Of a stretch of DNA of 64,000 nt, positions 45,206-53,848 are shown one piece after another. The notes under the pieces were generated by a model that was not told the origin of the DNA, did no database searches, and saw only the letters and a program-made list of their open reading frames with translations. Where the stretch lies: NCBI RefSeq assembly GCF_008039555.1, contig NZ_VDUW01000001.1, positions 62,001-126,000 of the forward strand, in the 5' to 3' direction. The translations under genes were made by a program, and so were the position numbers. Numbering within the stretch: position 1 is the first letter of the stretch; every line of letters begins with the position of its first letter. Source of the DNA: Cerasibacillus terrae. Its GTDB lineage: Bacteria > Bacillota > Bacilli > Bacillales > Amphibacillaceae.

Positions 45206-46117
45206 TTAATGTAACTGATTTTGTGGTGTCGGAATGGTTTCTTCTTTTTGTGGCGAACGATGAATGAGAATAACTGCACCGAGGATACAAGTCATTCCGA
45301 TCATTTGTAAGAATGAAAATGCTTCCCGGAAGATAAAAACGCCAATAAGGGTGGCGACTATTGGTTCAATTGTTGTTAAAATCGATGCATTGCTAGTTTC
45401 CATGTACTGTAATCCAAAGGTGTAAATGATGTAAGCGAGAGCCGTCGGTAAAAAGCCAAGCCCAAAACCGTACATTAAAACAGTCGTTTCTGAAAATAAT
45501 GCTAATTTTTCAAGAGGGAAAAAAGGGATTAGAACAATGGATGCTACTAAAAACGTATAGATGGTGATTGTTAAACTAGAATATCTCTTTAATGCGAACT
45601 TACTGAAAATGCTATATAAAGCATAGCCAATTCCAGACCCTAAACCAAAAATAATGCTAATGAAAGAGATATTAGCCATATCAAATGGTACAAGTCCTAC
45701 AATAAAACAGATCCCGATAAACGTCATGATAAGGGAGATTACCTTGTATTTTGAAAACTTTTCTTGAAATAAAAAAACAGACATAATGGTAACAAATGCA
45801 GGGGCTGTATACAGTAATGCAGTTGCGATAGGAATTGTTGCTAAATCTATTGCCTTAAACAGAGAATAGTTAAAAAAGATGATACTAATGATCCCTGTTC
45901 CGATAAAATATTTTATATCCAGCCATGATTGTAGTTTTAGTTCTTTTGGCGACACAATGAATAAAAAGATTAGTAGAATGATAGTGGATGTAACGACTCT
46001 AATCGTAACAATTTCCATCGCCGTAAATCCAAATTCATATAAATGTTTGACATACCAGCTAATGGTTCCCCAAAGGGTTGCTCCTAAAACAATACAAAGA
46101 AAAGCAATTCGGTTCAT
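45206..46117 (-). CDS. EamA/DMT family transporter
   Basis: 303-aa drug/metabolite transporter with ten helices in two EamA repeats (about residues 5-140 and 150-285). It has ATLWGTISWYVKHLYEFGF at the start and YIIYTFGLQYMETSNASILTTIEPIVATLIG in the second repeat, typical of the family. ATG 46117 follows AAGGAGAG; upstream in-frame codons lack a site. Substrate unknown; many relatives export amino acids or metabolites. It is divergent from a small membrane protein gene. Confidence 0.85.
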   Translation of the reverse strand: MNRIAFLCIVLGATLWGTISWYVKHLYEFGFTAMEIVTIRVVTSTIILLIFLFIVSPKELKLQSWLDIKYFIGTGIISIIFFNYSLFKAIDLATIPIATALLYTAPAFVTIMSVFLFQEKFSKYKVISLIMTFIGICFIVGLVPFDMANISFISIIFGLGSGIGYALYSIFSKFALKRYSSLTITIYTFLVASIVLIPFFPLEKLALFSETTVLMYGFGLGFLPTALAYIIYTFGLQYMETSNASILTTIEPIVATLIGVFIFREAFSFLQMIGMTCILGAVILIHRSPQKEETIPTPQNQLH

Positions 46118-46254
46118 ACCATTTCTCTCCTTCTTCACTTATACTCGGAATTGTCACTATATTACCAATAAAAATATATATAAGAAAATATTATGTATAT
46201 TCTCCTCTTTACATGTTTACACTGGAAGATAATATGAAAAGAAGGGAGAAAGCA

Positions 46255-46572
46255 ATGACGGTTTTAATGGTTACATTTATTGGGCTAAATGAGAATGATA
46301 TACTTTATATATTTGTGTTTCTAGGTATTTTAGGTAGTTATTTCAGTGTAAAACCTCTTATTTCATTTATGATGGCATTAAAATTAGAAAAGTTATTGAA
46401 TTATATTTTAGGTAGTTTACTATTTTTTACACTTTATTTTGGAATTGCTCTATGGAAAGATGAGTGGCAATTGATTATTTATGATCAATTGCAATTTACT
46501 TTACAAGCAGTAGCTTTATTTGGTGGAGTTTTATTTACTGTTTATTTAGTGAAGGGAATCAGAAAAAATTAA
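46255..46572 (+). CDS. Small membrane protein of unknown function
   Basis: 105-aa protein with three predicted helices (about residues 14-30, 45-62, 76-98). ATG 46255 follows GAAGGGAG; an ATG at 46234 would add a basic MKRREKA start and remains possible. Not recognised. It is monocistronic with a terminator after it. Confidence 0.6.
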   Translation: MTVLMVTFIGLNENDILYIFVFLGILGSYFSVKPLISFMMALKLEKLLNYILGSLLFFTLYFGIALWKDEWQLIIYDQLQFTLQAVALFGGVLFTVYLVKGIRKN

Positions 46573-46625
46573 ATGAATATTTTTATATTAAAGGACAAGC
46601 AATATCAATCTTTAAAATAAGATAT

Positions 46626-46674
46626 GACTAAGATTCAGATAGCGCAAAATATCCATCTGAATCAAGTCTTTTTA
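46626..46674 (+). terminator. Terminator after the small membrane protein gene
   Basis: GACT-AGATTCAGAT pairs with ATCTGAATCA-AGTC (one bulge), then TTTTTATC. Confidence 0.8.
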
Positions 46675-46866
46675 TCATAGGTTAACTGGCTATAAGACCC
46701 ACATTCATTTTATCGCAGATTAACTGGCTGTAAGACCTTCACTTGAAGAATTCGAGATGCTTAAGAATTATAAGTGGAGGATCAACAGCCAGTAAAGGCC
46801 CGATTGGTTCAACTAACAATCAGTGGGAGTTGAAAAAACTCCCACTGATTGAATTTTCACTTTATT
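46675..46866 (+). repeat. Dispersed structured repeat, copy C (full length, preceded by a short form)
   Basis: A short head-tail form (46677-46713, head ATAGGTTAACTGGCTATAAGACC) is followed directly by a full copy starting ATCGCAGATTAACTGGCTGTAAGACC. Stem 1 pairs GGCTGT..CCTTCACTT with AAGTGGAGGATCAACAGCC. Stem 2 is a perfect 14-bp hairpin at 46818-46850. The tail TTTTCACTTTATTA supplies the stop codon region of ykyB on the other strand. Confidence 0.82.
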
Positions 46867-47320
46867 AATAAAACCTTTTTGTTGGTGGCCATTCCATTTT
46901 TCCAAGGGAAGAAGGGATGTAGTAAGAAGAGTGTTTTTTTGTTTTCGTCACTTTTTTAGGTTTCCAGTCAATATATTGATAAACCATTTTTTTGGCTTTT
47001 GATAAGGCCATTTTTGTTTGTGGGTTTCGATACGTACGGTCTAACTCTCCTAAATGTTTTAGTTTTTTAAAATCTTCCCTTGACGGCGGGATATGAAAAT
47101 AGTAATCATCAATTTGGATAAGGAGAGTGGAATGTTGATTACTGTACTTTGGGTTGTCAGAGAAGTGTAGGCCGACTTTTTTCGCTTTCTTTTCTTGTAG
47201 CAATTTATGAATAGTTTCTTTTTTTATATAGTATAAATGTTGTGGTTTTGGTGCTGTTTTTGCGTGGCGATTGATCGTATAAATTGCTTGTGCAAGTTCT
47301 TTTGTTGTATATTTCCCCAT
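46865..47320 (-). CDS. ykyB: YkyB family protein
   Basis: 151-aa protein of the YkyB family (B. subtilis YkyB, about 154 aa), function unknown. Conserved blocks are AQAIYTINRHAKTAPKPQHLY at the start, KKVGLHFSDNPK in the middle and DYYFHIPP..EDF. Basic, with no signal peptide. Its neighbour is ykuE, as in the B. subtilis ykyB-ykuC-ykuE region. Its stop codon touches repeat copy C. Confidence 0.85.
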   Translation of the reverse strand: MGKYTTKELAQAIYTINRHAKTAPKPQHLYYIKKETIHKLLQEKKAKKVGLHFSDNPKYSNQHSTLLIQIDDYYFHIPPSREDFKKLKHLGELDRTYRNPQTKMALSKAKKMVYQYIDWKPKKVTKTKKHSSYYIPSSLGKMEWPPTKRFY

Positions 47321-47422
47321 TATTTTTACTCCTTTCTAGTTTATATATTTTGTTAACATAAAATCCTAATTCTATCGTATCGTAAAGCCTGCCCCATGGC
47401 AAACAAAATTAAAAAAAGATGA

Positions 47423-48283
47423 CTATGCTTTCTTCTGATGTTGTAATGTATATACATGTATTTCTGGTTTGCAAAGAAAGCGAAAAGGTAGTCTCGTTGT
47501 GCCAATTCCTTTATTCACATAAAGCGAGAAATCTTCTGTGATGTGATATTTTCCATCAATATATTTCTTTGCAAACGCAGGGGTATAAAGATGTCCTAAT
47601 ACAGGAAAACGAACTTGCCCTCCATGACTATGCCCAGAAAATTGTACATCAACTGCATGTTCTTTCGCTTCATTTGCCATATCGGGTTCATGTGCAAGTA
47701 GTATTGTAAATAGACTCTCATCCGCACCTTGTAATGCTTTAGAAATATCAGGATTTCCAAGAATAGCATCATCAATACCAGCAACAATGATTTTTTCTTT
47801 ATCACAAGTGATTGTTGTATGTTCATTTTGTAATAATTGAAAGTTTGCTTGTTTCATAAAGTCCCTTAGTATTTCAGTTCCATAACCACCATGATCATGA
47901 TTACCATATACCCAATACTTTCCATATGGTGCATGTATGGTTTGTAATAGTTTGATAAGATTGTTACTCCAATTAAATTGCTGAGGACGATCTGCGAAAT
48001 CCCCTGTAAAAACAACCATGTCCGGTTTCATTTCATTTATTGTAGCAATCAAATCACTAAATTGTTCGGTTGTATAATGAAAACCGAGATGTGTGTCAGA
48101 AAACTGGACGATTTTAAAGTTATGAAATTTAGGAGGTATTTTTTGTAAAAGAATGGTCTCTTCCTGAATATGTAATGATTTTGGTTCAATATTGCGAGCA
48201 TAGTAGTAAGAACCACTACCTAAACCAAGTAGGAGTAAACCACCGCCAATTATTTGTTTTAGAAATACTCTTCTATTCATCAT
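47423..48283 (-). CDS. ykuE: Tat-exported metallophosphoesterase (YkuE)
   Basis: 286-aa calcineurin-like phosphoesterase. It has a twin-arginine leader (NRRVFLKQIIGGGLLLL). Metal-site motifs in order are FSDTHLG, VVFTGDFAD, VYGNHDHGG, LAHEPD and FSGHSHGGQVRFP. B. subtilis YkuE is a Tat (TatAyCy) substrate that stays at the cell wall. The substrate is unknown; the fold hydrolyses phosphodiesters. It is followed by ykyB on the same strand, 100 bases on. Confidence 0.92.
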   Translation of the reverse strand: MMNRRVFLKQIIGGGLLLLGLGSGSYYYARNIEPKSLHIQEETILLQKIPPKFHNFKIVQFSDTHLGFHYTTEQFSDLIATINEMKPDMVVFTGDFADRPQQFNWSNNLIKLLQTIHAPYGKYWVYGNHDHGGYGTEILRDFMKQANFQLLQNEHTTITCDKEKIIVAGIDDAILGNPDISKALQGADESLFTILLAHEPDMANEAKEHAVDVQFSGHSHGGQVRFPVLGHLYTPAFAKKYIDGKYHITEDFSLYVNKGIGTTRLPFRFLCKPEIHVYTLQHQKKA

Positions 48284-48472
48284 TAACCCTCATTTATAGT
48301 GATTTCAAGTATTAAAGTTATATAATCAAAAAAACAGCTTCCACTGCTAAAATTATACATGAAAATCGAGCATATTTATAGTTGTTTTTTTGAGATTAGG
48401 AGTAAAAATATTTAGGGCAGTAGAACCTCTCTGTTATAAATGGAGAGTTAGTTATAGAAAGTTCAAAATCGA

Positions 48473-48500
48473 TTGACAAAGATAAAATCCATGATATTAT
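48473..48500 (+). promoter_or_regulatory. Sigma-A promoter of the thi operon
   Basis: TTGACA, 16 bases, TATTAT, about 40 bases before the TPP riboswitch. Confidence 0.65.
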
Positions 48501-48535
48501 AAAATTATAGTTCAAAAACTTCATATATAATTCAT

Positions 48536-48634
48536 CCACTAGGGGTGCCTTTTAAAAAGGCTGAGATCAAAGTGTTGCTTTGGGACTCTTGGAACCTGAT
48601 CTGGTTGGTGCCAGCGGAGGGAAGTGAGAAGTCG
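48536..48634 (+). ncRNA. TPP riboswitch (thi box)
   Basis: Conserved parts are in order: AGGGGTGCC, GGCTGAGATCA, then ACTCTTGGAACCTGATCTGG with TTGGTGCCAGCGGAGGGAAG. The CUGAGA and ACCUGAUC-UGG pieces form the pyrimidine and pyrophosphate sensor loops. The P3 part is short. A strong intrinsic terminator lies 92 bases after it, so TPP binding should stop transcription of tenI-thiSGF. Confidence 0.95.
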
Positions 48635-48725
48635 TACTTAAAAGAGGTATAGAGAATGGAAGTAGATGGAGTTACTTCTATTTATCTGTTTAGACCCTCT
48701 ATATTTTGTGTGCAGTTAATTCTTC

Positions 48726-48768
48726 AACCACTTTCTTGATACGCTGGTATCAAGAAAGTGGTTTTTTA
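48726..48768 (+). terminator. Expression-platform terminator of the TPP riboswitch
   Basis: A 16-bp perfect stem (AACCACTTTCTTGATA and its complement) with a 6-base loop, then seven T, 40 bases before tenI. Confidence 0.92.
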
Positions 48769-48810
48769 TTGTTTGGATAAATAACCGAGGGGAGGGAGTA
48801 AAAAGAAACG

Positions 48811-49455
48811 ATGAAAAAAAATTCAAAACTGCATGGCGTTAGAAAAAGTATACATATTATCTCAACAGGTCAGCAGTCAATGGAAACATTTGTACGTATT
48901 ATTAGTGAAATCCACAATCATGTTGATGCCATTCATATTCGGGAAAAAGGGTGGACAGCCAAAGAACTAGTATATGTCATTCAAATACTTGTAACAAAAG
49001 GCGTACCACTTGAGAAAATTATGGTAAACGACCGAGTTGATGTTGCCTATAGCATGAAAATAGGTGGGGTTCAACTTGGTTACCGGAGTATCGATGTATC
49101 ACTTGTGAAGAAGGCTTTTCCATCTTTATTAATTGGCTCTTCTGTTCACACGGTAAACGAGGCGATTGAAGCACAAAGGAAAGGGGCAGATTATCTTCTT
49201 TATGGACATATTTATCCAACTCTATCAAAACGTGGTCAAGAGCCAAAAGGGTTAAGAAATTTACGAGAAGTCATTCGAAATGTATCATTACCAGTTATTG
49301 CTATCGGAGGAATTACTCCTAAAAATACAAAGGAAATACTAGCCACAGGTGCAAAAGGTATTGCTGTATTATCAGGGGTTTTATTAGCAAAGGACCCTGT
49401 GCAAGCAGTTGTCGATTATCAAAAAGCGATGCATATAGAGGAGGTGATTTCATGA
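48811..49455 (+). CDS. tenI: Thiazole tautomerase TenI
   Basis: 214-aa TIM-barrel protein of the TenI/ThiE family. In this position, first in a thiS-thiG-thiF operon, it is most likely TenI, which aromatises the thiazole product of ThiG, rather than thiamine-phosphate synthase. Visible are VDAIHIREKGWTAKEL, IMVNDRVDVA and the phosphate-binding GGITPKN and GIAVLSG. The catalytic His region (LLIGSSVHT) fits TenI. GGGAGGG precedes the ATG, slightly far. It overlaps thiS by four bases. tenA and thiO, present in the B. subtilis operon, are absent. Confidence 0.82.
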   Translation: MKKNSKLHGVRKSIHIISTGQQSMETFVRIISEIHNHVDAIHIREKGWTAKELVYVIQILVTKGVPLEKIMVNDRVDVAYSMKIGGVQLGYRSIDVSLVKKAFPSLLIGSSVHTVNEAIEAQRKGADYLLYGHIYPTLSKRGQEPKGLRNLREVIRNVSLPVIAIGGITPKNTKEILATGAKGIAVLSGVLLAKDPVQAVVDYQKAMHIEEVIS

Positions 49456-49655
49456 ACTTACGTGTAAATGGTGACCTTATAACTGTGCCAGAGGAAATAA
49501 AAACGATTACGGAATTAATCAAACATTTTCAGATTCAAAATCCTGTTGTGATTGTAGAACACAATCATATGATTTTAGAAAAAGAAGAACATGCAAAAGT
49601 GAAAGTATCAGATGGAGACACAATAGAATTAGTTCAATTTGTAGGAGGCGGTTAA
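49452..49655 (+). CDS. thiS: Sulfur carrier protein ThiS
   Basis: 67-aa ubiquitin-fold protein ending in VGGG, the C-terminus that is adenylated by ThiF and turned into a thiocarboxylate for thiazole synthesis. GAGGAGGTG precedes the ATG, which overlaps the tenI stop. Family members end in GG; here a third Gly precedes. Confidence 0.92.
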   Translation: MNLRVNGDLITVPEEIKTITELIKHFQIQNPVVIVEHNHMILEKEEHAKVKVSDGDTIELVQFVGGG

Positions 49656-49658
49656 GAA

Positions 49659-50423
49659 ATGTTAACAATCAACGGAAAGCAATTTAAATCTAGATTATTA
49701 TTAGGTACAGGAAAATACCCTAACTTTGATATCCAAAAAAAAGCAGTAGAAATGGCAGAATCAGAAATTTTAACATTCACGGTTCGTCGTATGAATATTT
49801 ATGAGCCGAGTCAGCCCAATTTCCTTGAAAATATTGACATTGATCGAGTGAGTCTTTTACCTAATACGGCTGGGGCAAAAACAGCAGAAGAAGCAGTTCG
49901 TCATGCCAAGCTTGCACGGGCTTCTGGACTTTGTGACATGATTAAAGTAGAAGTGATAGGTTGTAATAAAACATTGTTGCCAGACCCTATTGAAACACTT
50001 AAAGCAACCGAAGAGTTATTAAAAGAAGGATTTACTGTCCTACCATATACATCTGATGATGTTGTGTTGGCTAGAAAATTAGAAGAATTAGGGGCACATG
50101 CTGTTATGCCTGGTGCTTCACCAATCGGCTCAGGGCAAGGAATTATCAATCCGCTTAATTTAAGCTTTATTATTGAACAATCAAAGGTTCCGGTTATTGT
50201 CGATGCTGGGATTGGTTCACCAACTGACGCTGCATATGCTATGGAATTAGGTGCAGACGCGGTTCTTTTAAATACAGCAGTTTCTAGAGCAAAAGATCCG
50301 GTAAAGATGGCTAAAGCAATGAGACTTGCAATTGAAGCCGGGCGTTTAGGCTATGAAGCAGAAAGAATTCCGAAAAAGCGAACTGCAACTGCAAGTAGTC
50401 CAATGGAGGGAATGAGCATCTGA
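49659..50423 (+). CDS. thiG: Thiazole synthase ThiG
   Basis: 254-aa TIM barrel that builds the thiamine thiazole from deoxyxylulose-5-phosphate, dehydroglycine and ThiS thiocarboxylate. The Schiff-base Lys is in [10 protein letters not shown] (about residue 96) and the phosphate site in [12 protein letters not shown] and [13 protein letters not shown]. The start is four bases after thiS, behind GGAGG. Dehydroglycine needs ThiO or ThiH, which are not in this operon. Confidence 0.95.
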   Translation: MLTINGKQFKSRLLLGTGKYPNFDIQKKAVEMAESEILTFTVRRMNIYEPSQPNFLENIDIDRVSLLPNTAGAKTAEEAVRHAKLARASGLCDMIKVEVIGCNKTLLPDPIETLKATEELLKEGFTVLPYTSDDVVLARKLEELGAHAVMPGASPIGSGQGIINPLNLSFIIEQSKVPVIVDAGIGSPTDAAYAMELGADAVLLNTAVSRAKDPVKMAKAMRLAIEAGRLGYEAERIPKKRTATASSPMEGMSI

Positions 50424-50521
50424 ATGAATTTAAATTAAGTAGATCTGATTAAGGCCAAGAAAGAGGTTTAGGATAAAACCTAAACTTCCCTCTTGGTTGT
50501 AATTGAGAGGAATGATTACAA

Positions 50522-51541
50522 ATGAATGATCGTTATTCTAGGCAAATTTTGTTTACACCAATTGGTGAACAAGGGCAAAAAAGAATAAGCGAAAAGCATG
50601 TCTTAATCATTGGAGCTGGAGCGCTTGGGACTGGGAATGCTGAATCACTTGTTCGAGCTGGTGTTGGCGAACTTACGATTGTAGATCGTGACTATGTTGA
50701 GTGGAGTAATTTACAACGACAACAGCTCTATGTAGAAAACGATGCGATGAAAAAGATTCCAAAAGCAATTGCTGCCAAGGAAAGATTACAACAAATTAAC
50801 TCAGAGGTAAAAATTACAGCTCATATTATGGATGTCATTCCAGAAACATTAGAGAACCTTATCGTGGACGTTGATCTTATATTAGATGCAACTGATAATT
50901 TTGATATCCGGATGATAGTGAATGATGCCTCACAAAAATTCAAAATACCATGGATTTATGGCTCCTGTGTTGGTAGCTATGCGATTAGTTACACCATCAT
51001 TCCAAATGAAACACCTTGCCTCCATTGTTTGATGGAAGATGTACCAATTGGTGGCTTAACCTGTGATACTGCAGGGATTATTAGTCCGGCTGTTGGAATG
51101 GTCGTCGTTCAACAAACGACAGAGGCATTAAAAATATTGACAGAAAACCGGGACGCATTAAGACAAAAGTTGATTTCCTTTGATCTCTGGGATAATCAGC
51201 AATCGACTGTTGATGTTTCACGGATGAAAAAAATGAATTGTCCATCTTGTGGAGAAAACCCAACATATCCGTTTCTTGCATTTGAAAATCAAACGAAATC
51301 AGCAGTTCTTTGTGGCAGAAATTCTGTTCAAATTCGACCACCCCATGAGCAAAAGCGTGACTTACAATCTCTTGCTAACGTTCTCCATGGAAAGGGTGGA
51401 AAAGTAGAGCAAAATCCCTTTCTCCTGTCATTTACGATTGAGACCAACCGTCTTGTGATGTTTCAAGATGGACGCACACTTGTCCATGGAACTAATGATA
51501 TTGCTAAGGCAAAAACATTATATCATCGGTATTTTGGCTAA
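50522..51541 (+). CDS. thiF: ThiS adenylyltransferase ThiF
   Basis: 339-aa E1-like enzyme. The ATP site GAGALGTGNAESLVRAG lies near residue 32 and the Arg finger in SNLQRQQLY. The zinc Cys pairs are CLHC and CPSC. An approximately 80-residue C-terminal extension follows. It adenylates the ThiS C-terminus. It lies 98 bases after thiG; the gap carries an imperfect AAGAGGTTTAGG stem, perhaps a processing site. Another E1-like role (MoeB) is possible but less likely here. Confidence 0.9.
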   Translation: MNDRYSRQILFTPIGEQGQKRISEKHVLIIGAGALGTGNAESLVRAGVGELTIVDRDYVEWSNLQRQQLYVENDAMKKIPKAIAAKERLQQINSEVKITAHIMDVIPETLENLIVDVDLILDATDNFDIRMIVNDASQKFKIPWIYGSCVGSYAISYTIIPNETPCLHCLMEDVPIGGLTCDTAGIISPAVGMVVVQQTTEALKILTENRDALRQKLISFDLWDNQQSTVDVSRMKKMNCPSCGENPTYPFLAFENQTKSAVLCGRNSVQIRPPHEQKRDLQSLANVLHGKGGKVEQNPFLLSFTIETNRLVMFQDGRTLVHGTNDIAKAKTLYHRYFG

Positions 51542-51583
51542 GTTAACTTGAGACCTAACACCAAGTCAGGAAAGGAGCATTAT

Positions 51584-52042
51584 ATGCAAATAGATCCTAA
51601 TTTGATTTTCATCAATCTAGAGGTGGAAACCAAAGAGGAAGCACTGGGAATCCTTGGAAGCCAGTTACATATATCAGGTTATGTCAAAGAAAAATTCCCG
51701 GAAAGTGTTTTAGAAAGAGAAGAAAAATTTCCAACAGGATTACATTTTGTACCATATGGCGTCGCAATTCCACATACAGATGGAGATAAGGTGATTCAAT
51801 CACAACTTGCTTTTGCTTCGCTGAAAAAACCTGTTCCGTTTATGGAAATGGGAAATGTCTATAAAAATGTAGAGGTTTCACTAATATTCATGTTAGCGCT
51901 AACGACACCGAAGGATCAACCAATACTATTACAAAAACTTATGGAAATGTTTCAGGATAAAGTGACAATGAATAAATTAGTCTTGTTAGAAGAAACGGGT
52001 AAGATTATGGCAATACTACAGGAACAATTAGATTATAAGTAA
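51584..52042 (+). CDS. gatA: PTS galactitol-type EIIA
   Basis: 152-aa EIIA of the fructose/mannitol/Gat fold. The phosphorylated His is in GVAIPHTDG (about residue 66). It passes phosphate from HPr to the EIIB Cys. ATG 51584 follows AAAGGAG. It begins 42 bases after thiF with no terminator between, so it may be cotranscribed with thi genes. Closest family: galactitol/unknown-polyol PTS IIA. Confidence 0.85.
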   Translation: MQIDPNLIFINLEVETKEEALGILGSQLHISGYVKEKFPESVLEREEKFPTGLHFVPYGVAIPHTDGDKVIQSQLAFASLKKPVPFMEMGNVYKNVEVSLIFMLALTTPKDQPILLQKLMEMFQDKVTMNKLVLLEETGKIMAILQEQLDYK

Positions 52043-52120
52043 TGTTTCCAGCCAGTCTACGAGAAAGCTTAAGATAGATTACTAAATGAAGATGTATAAC
52101 GGCAGGAGAGGAGATAATTA

Positions 52121-53470
52121 ATGGATATTCTACAATGGTTTGTTGACCTTGGCGCAAGTGTCATGCTGCCAATTATTATTTTTGTTTTTGCACGTATACT
52201 TGGAACCGCACCTGGACGCGCATTTAGAGCAGGAATAACGGTTGGAATTGGTTTTATAGGTTTAAATTTGGTCATCGGGCTTTTAACGGACAGCTTTGGA
52301 CCTGCTGCACAAGCAATGGTTAATAACTTTGGATTTGAACTACATACAATAGACATCGGTTGGCCAGCAGCTGCTGCCATTTCTTATGGAACAGCATTGG
52401 GAAGTTTAGCAATCCCAATCGGTATAGGGATAAATATTTTATTATTGTTAATTGGATTAACGAAGACACTAAACATTGATATTTGGAACTACTGGCACTG
52501 TGCGTTTACAGGGTCACTTGTTTATGTATTAACAGATGATTTTGGTCTTGGTTTGTTTACCATTATCGTTCATTTATTGTTCATATTTTTATTAGGCGAC
52601 ATTCTTCAGAAGGATATTGAGAAATTCTATGGATTTAAAAATATCACATTTCCCCATGCAGGATCTGTTCCCTCTTACTTAGTGGCTAAACCTTTAAATT
52701 GGTTATTTGATCAAATACCAGGGTTCAATAAGTTGGAAGCAAATCCCGAGATAATTCAAAAGAGATTAGGTATCTTTGGTGATTCGACCGTATTAGGTGT
52801 TTTAATAGGAGCTGTCATTGGAATTTTAGCTGGATATAATGTAACAGAAATTTTACAATTATCTATTCAAACAGGCGCCGTTATGTTGTTAATGCCAAAA
52901 ATGGTTGCACTTTTAATGGAAGGATTATCACCTGTTTCTGAAGCAGCAGGTAATATAGTGAAAAAGCGATTTCCTAATAGAAATTTATATATCGGAATGG
53001 ATAGTGCATTATCTGTCGGTCATCCAGCTGTCTTGTCAGCGTCATTAATCATTGTTCCTATCACATTATTTTTAGCCGTTATTTTACCGGGAAACACCGT
53101 GCTACCTTTTGGTGATTTAGCAACAATTCCCTTTTTGATTTGTTTGATGGTACCTGTATTTAAAGGGGATATTATTCGGACTGTTATCGCAGGGTCATTT
53201 TATATTGGTATTGGACTCTATATTGCTACATGGATAGCACCATTATTTACAAATGCAGCACAAGCAGCCAGTTTTGACATGGGGGCGAATTCAAGTATTT
53301 CATCCCTAGTTGATGGTGCGGTTTGGACAACATATATTTTCGTTGGGATTACAAAAATTATTAGCTGGTATGGAATTGGAATCATGGGACTTATCATTTT
53401 AGGTGGATTAGTGTATATAAATAAAATAAAACCCGCTCACAAATCATCTGAAAAAAATCAAGTAAGTTAA
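52121..53470 (+). CDS. gatC: PTS galactitol-type EIIC membrane component
   Basis: 449-aa permease of the Gat family. About ten to eleven helices, with FVDLGASVMLPIIIFVFARILGT at the start and the family stretch SVGHPAVLSASLIIVPI in the second half. It moves and, with IIB, phosphorylates a polyol or related sugar. GAGAGGAG precedes the ATG. The order IIA-IIC-IIB, with no dehydrogenase, kinase or aldolase gene beside it, leaves the substrate open. Confidence 0.9.
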   Translation: MDILQWFVDLGASVMLPIIIFVFARILGTAPGRAFRAGITVGIGFIGLNLVIGLLTDSFGPAAQAMVNNFGFELHTIDIGWPAAAAISYGTALGSLAIPIGIGINILLLLIGLTKTLNIDIWNYWHCAFTGSLVYVLTDDFGLGLFTIIVHLLFIFLLGDILQKDIEKFYGFKNITFPHAGSVPSYLVAKPLNWLFDQIPGFNKLEANPEIIQKRLGIFGDSTVLGVLIGAVIGILAGYNVTEILQLSIQTGAVMLLMPKMVALLMEGLSPVSEAAGNIVKKRFPNRNLYIGMDSALSVGHPAVLSASLIIVPITLFLAVILPGNTVLPFGDLATIPFLICLMVPVFKGDIIRTVIAGSFYIGIGLYIATWIAPLFTNAAQAASFDMGANSSISSLVDGAVWTTYIFVGITKIISWYGIGIMGLIILGGLVYINKIKPAHKSSEKNQVS

Positions 53471-53563
53471 TTATAAGCTATTTTTGTGATAGTACTAAAA
53501 CTAGGTAAAGGCAAAATCTTAATGAAGAGAAAAGTAGGATTTTGAGAAAGGAGGAACTTTCTT

Positions 53564-53848
53564 TTGAAAAAACTATTAATTATGTGTGGAACTGGTATTG
53601 CAACATCAACAGTCGTTACAGGTAAAGTGAAATCTTGGTTACATGAAAAGAATATACAAGACAGAGTGATATTACACCAATCAAAAATAAGTGAAGCAAT
53701 AGGAAGAATTGATGAATACGATATCGTTATTTCAACTACTATCGTTCCAAATTCTATAAAACATAAAACAATTGATGGCATACCGTTATTGACTGGAGTT
53801 GGTGATGATACAGTATATGAGAAAGTTCTGAAGAAAATTATGAAATAG
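53564..53848 (+). CDS. gatB: PTS galactitol-type EIIB
   Basis: 94-aa EIIB with the phosphocysteine P-loop MCGTGIATSTVV (Cys8), of Gat-family length. It takes phosphate from EIIA and gives it to the sugar bound by EIIC. The start is TTG 53564 behind GGAGG. Its TAG stop lies in the outer end of a repeat copy of the opposite orientation. Confidence 0.9.
   Translation: MKKLLIMCGTGIATSTVVTGKVKSWLHEKNIQDRVILHQSKISEAIGRIDEYDIVISTTIVPNSIKHKTIDGIPLLTGVGDDTVYEKVLKKIMK

Noticed and set aside
50460-50493. Hairpin between thiG and thiF
   Set aside because: An imperfect stem (AAGAGGTTTAGG...CCTAAACTTCCCTCTT) without a T-run, so not called as a terminator; it may be a processing site.
51541-51570. GTTAACTTGAGACC after thiF, similar to the dispersed repeat head
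   Set aside because: Only about 13 bases resemble the head and no tail follows; could be chance.
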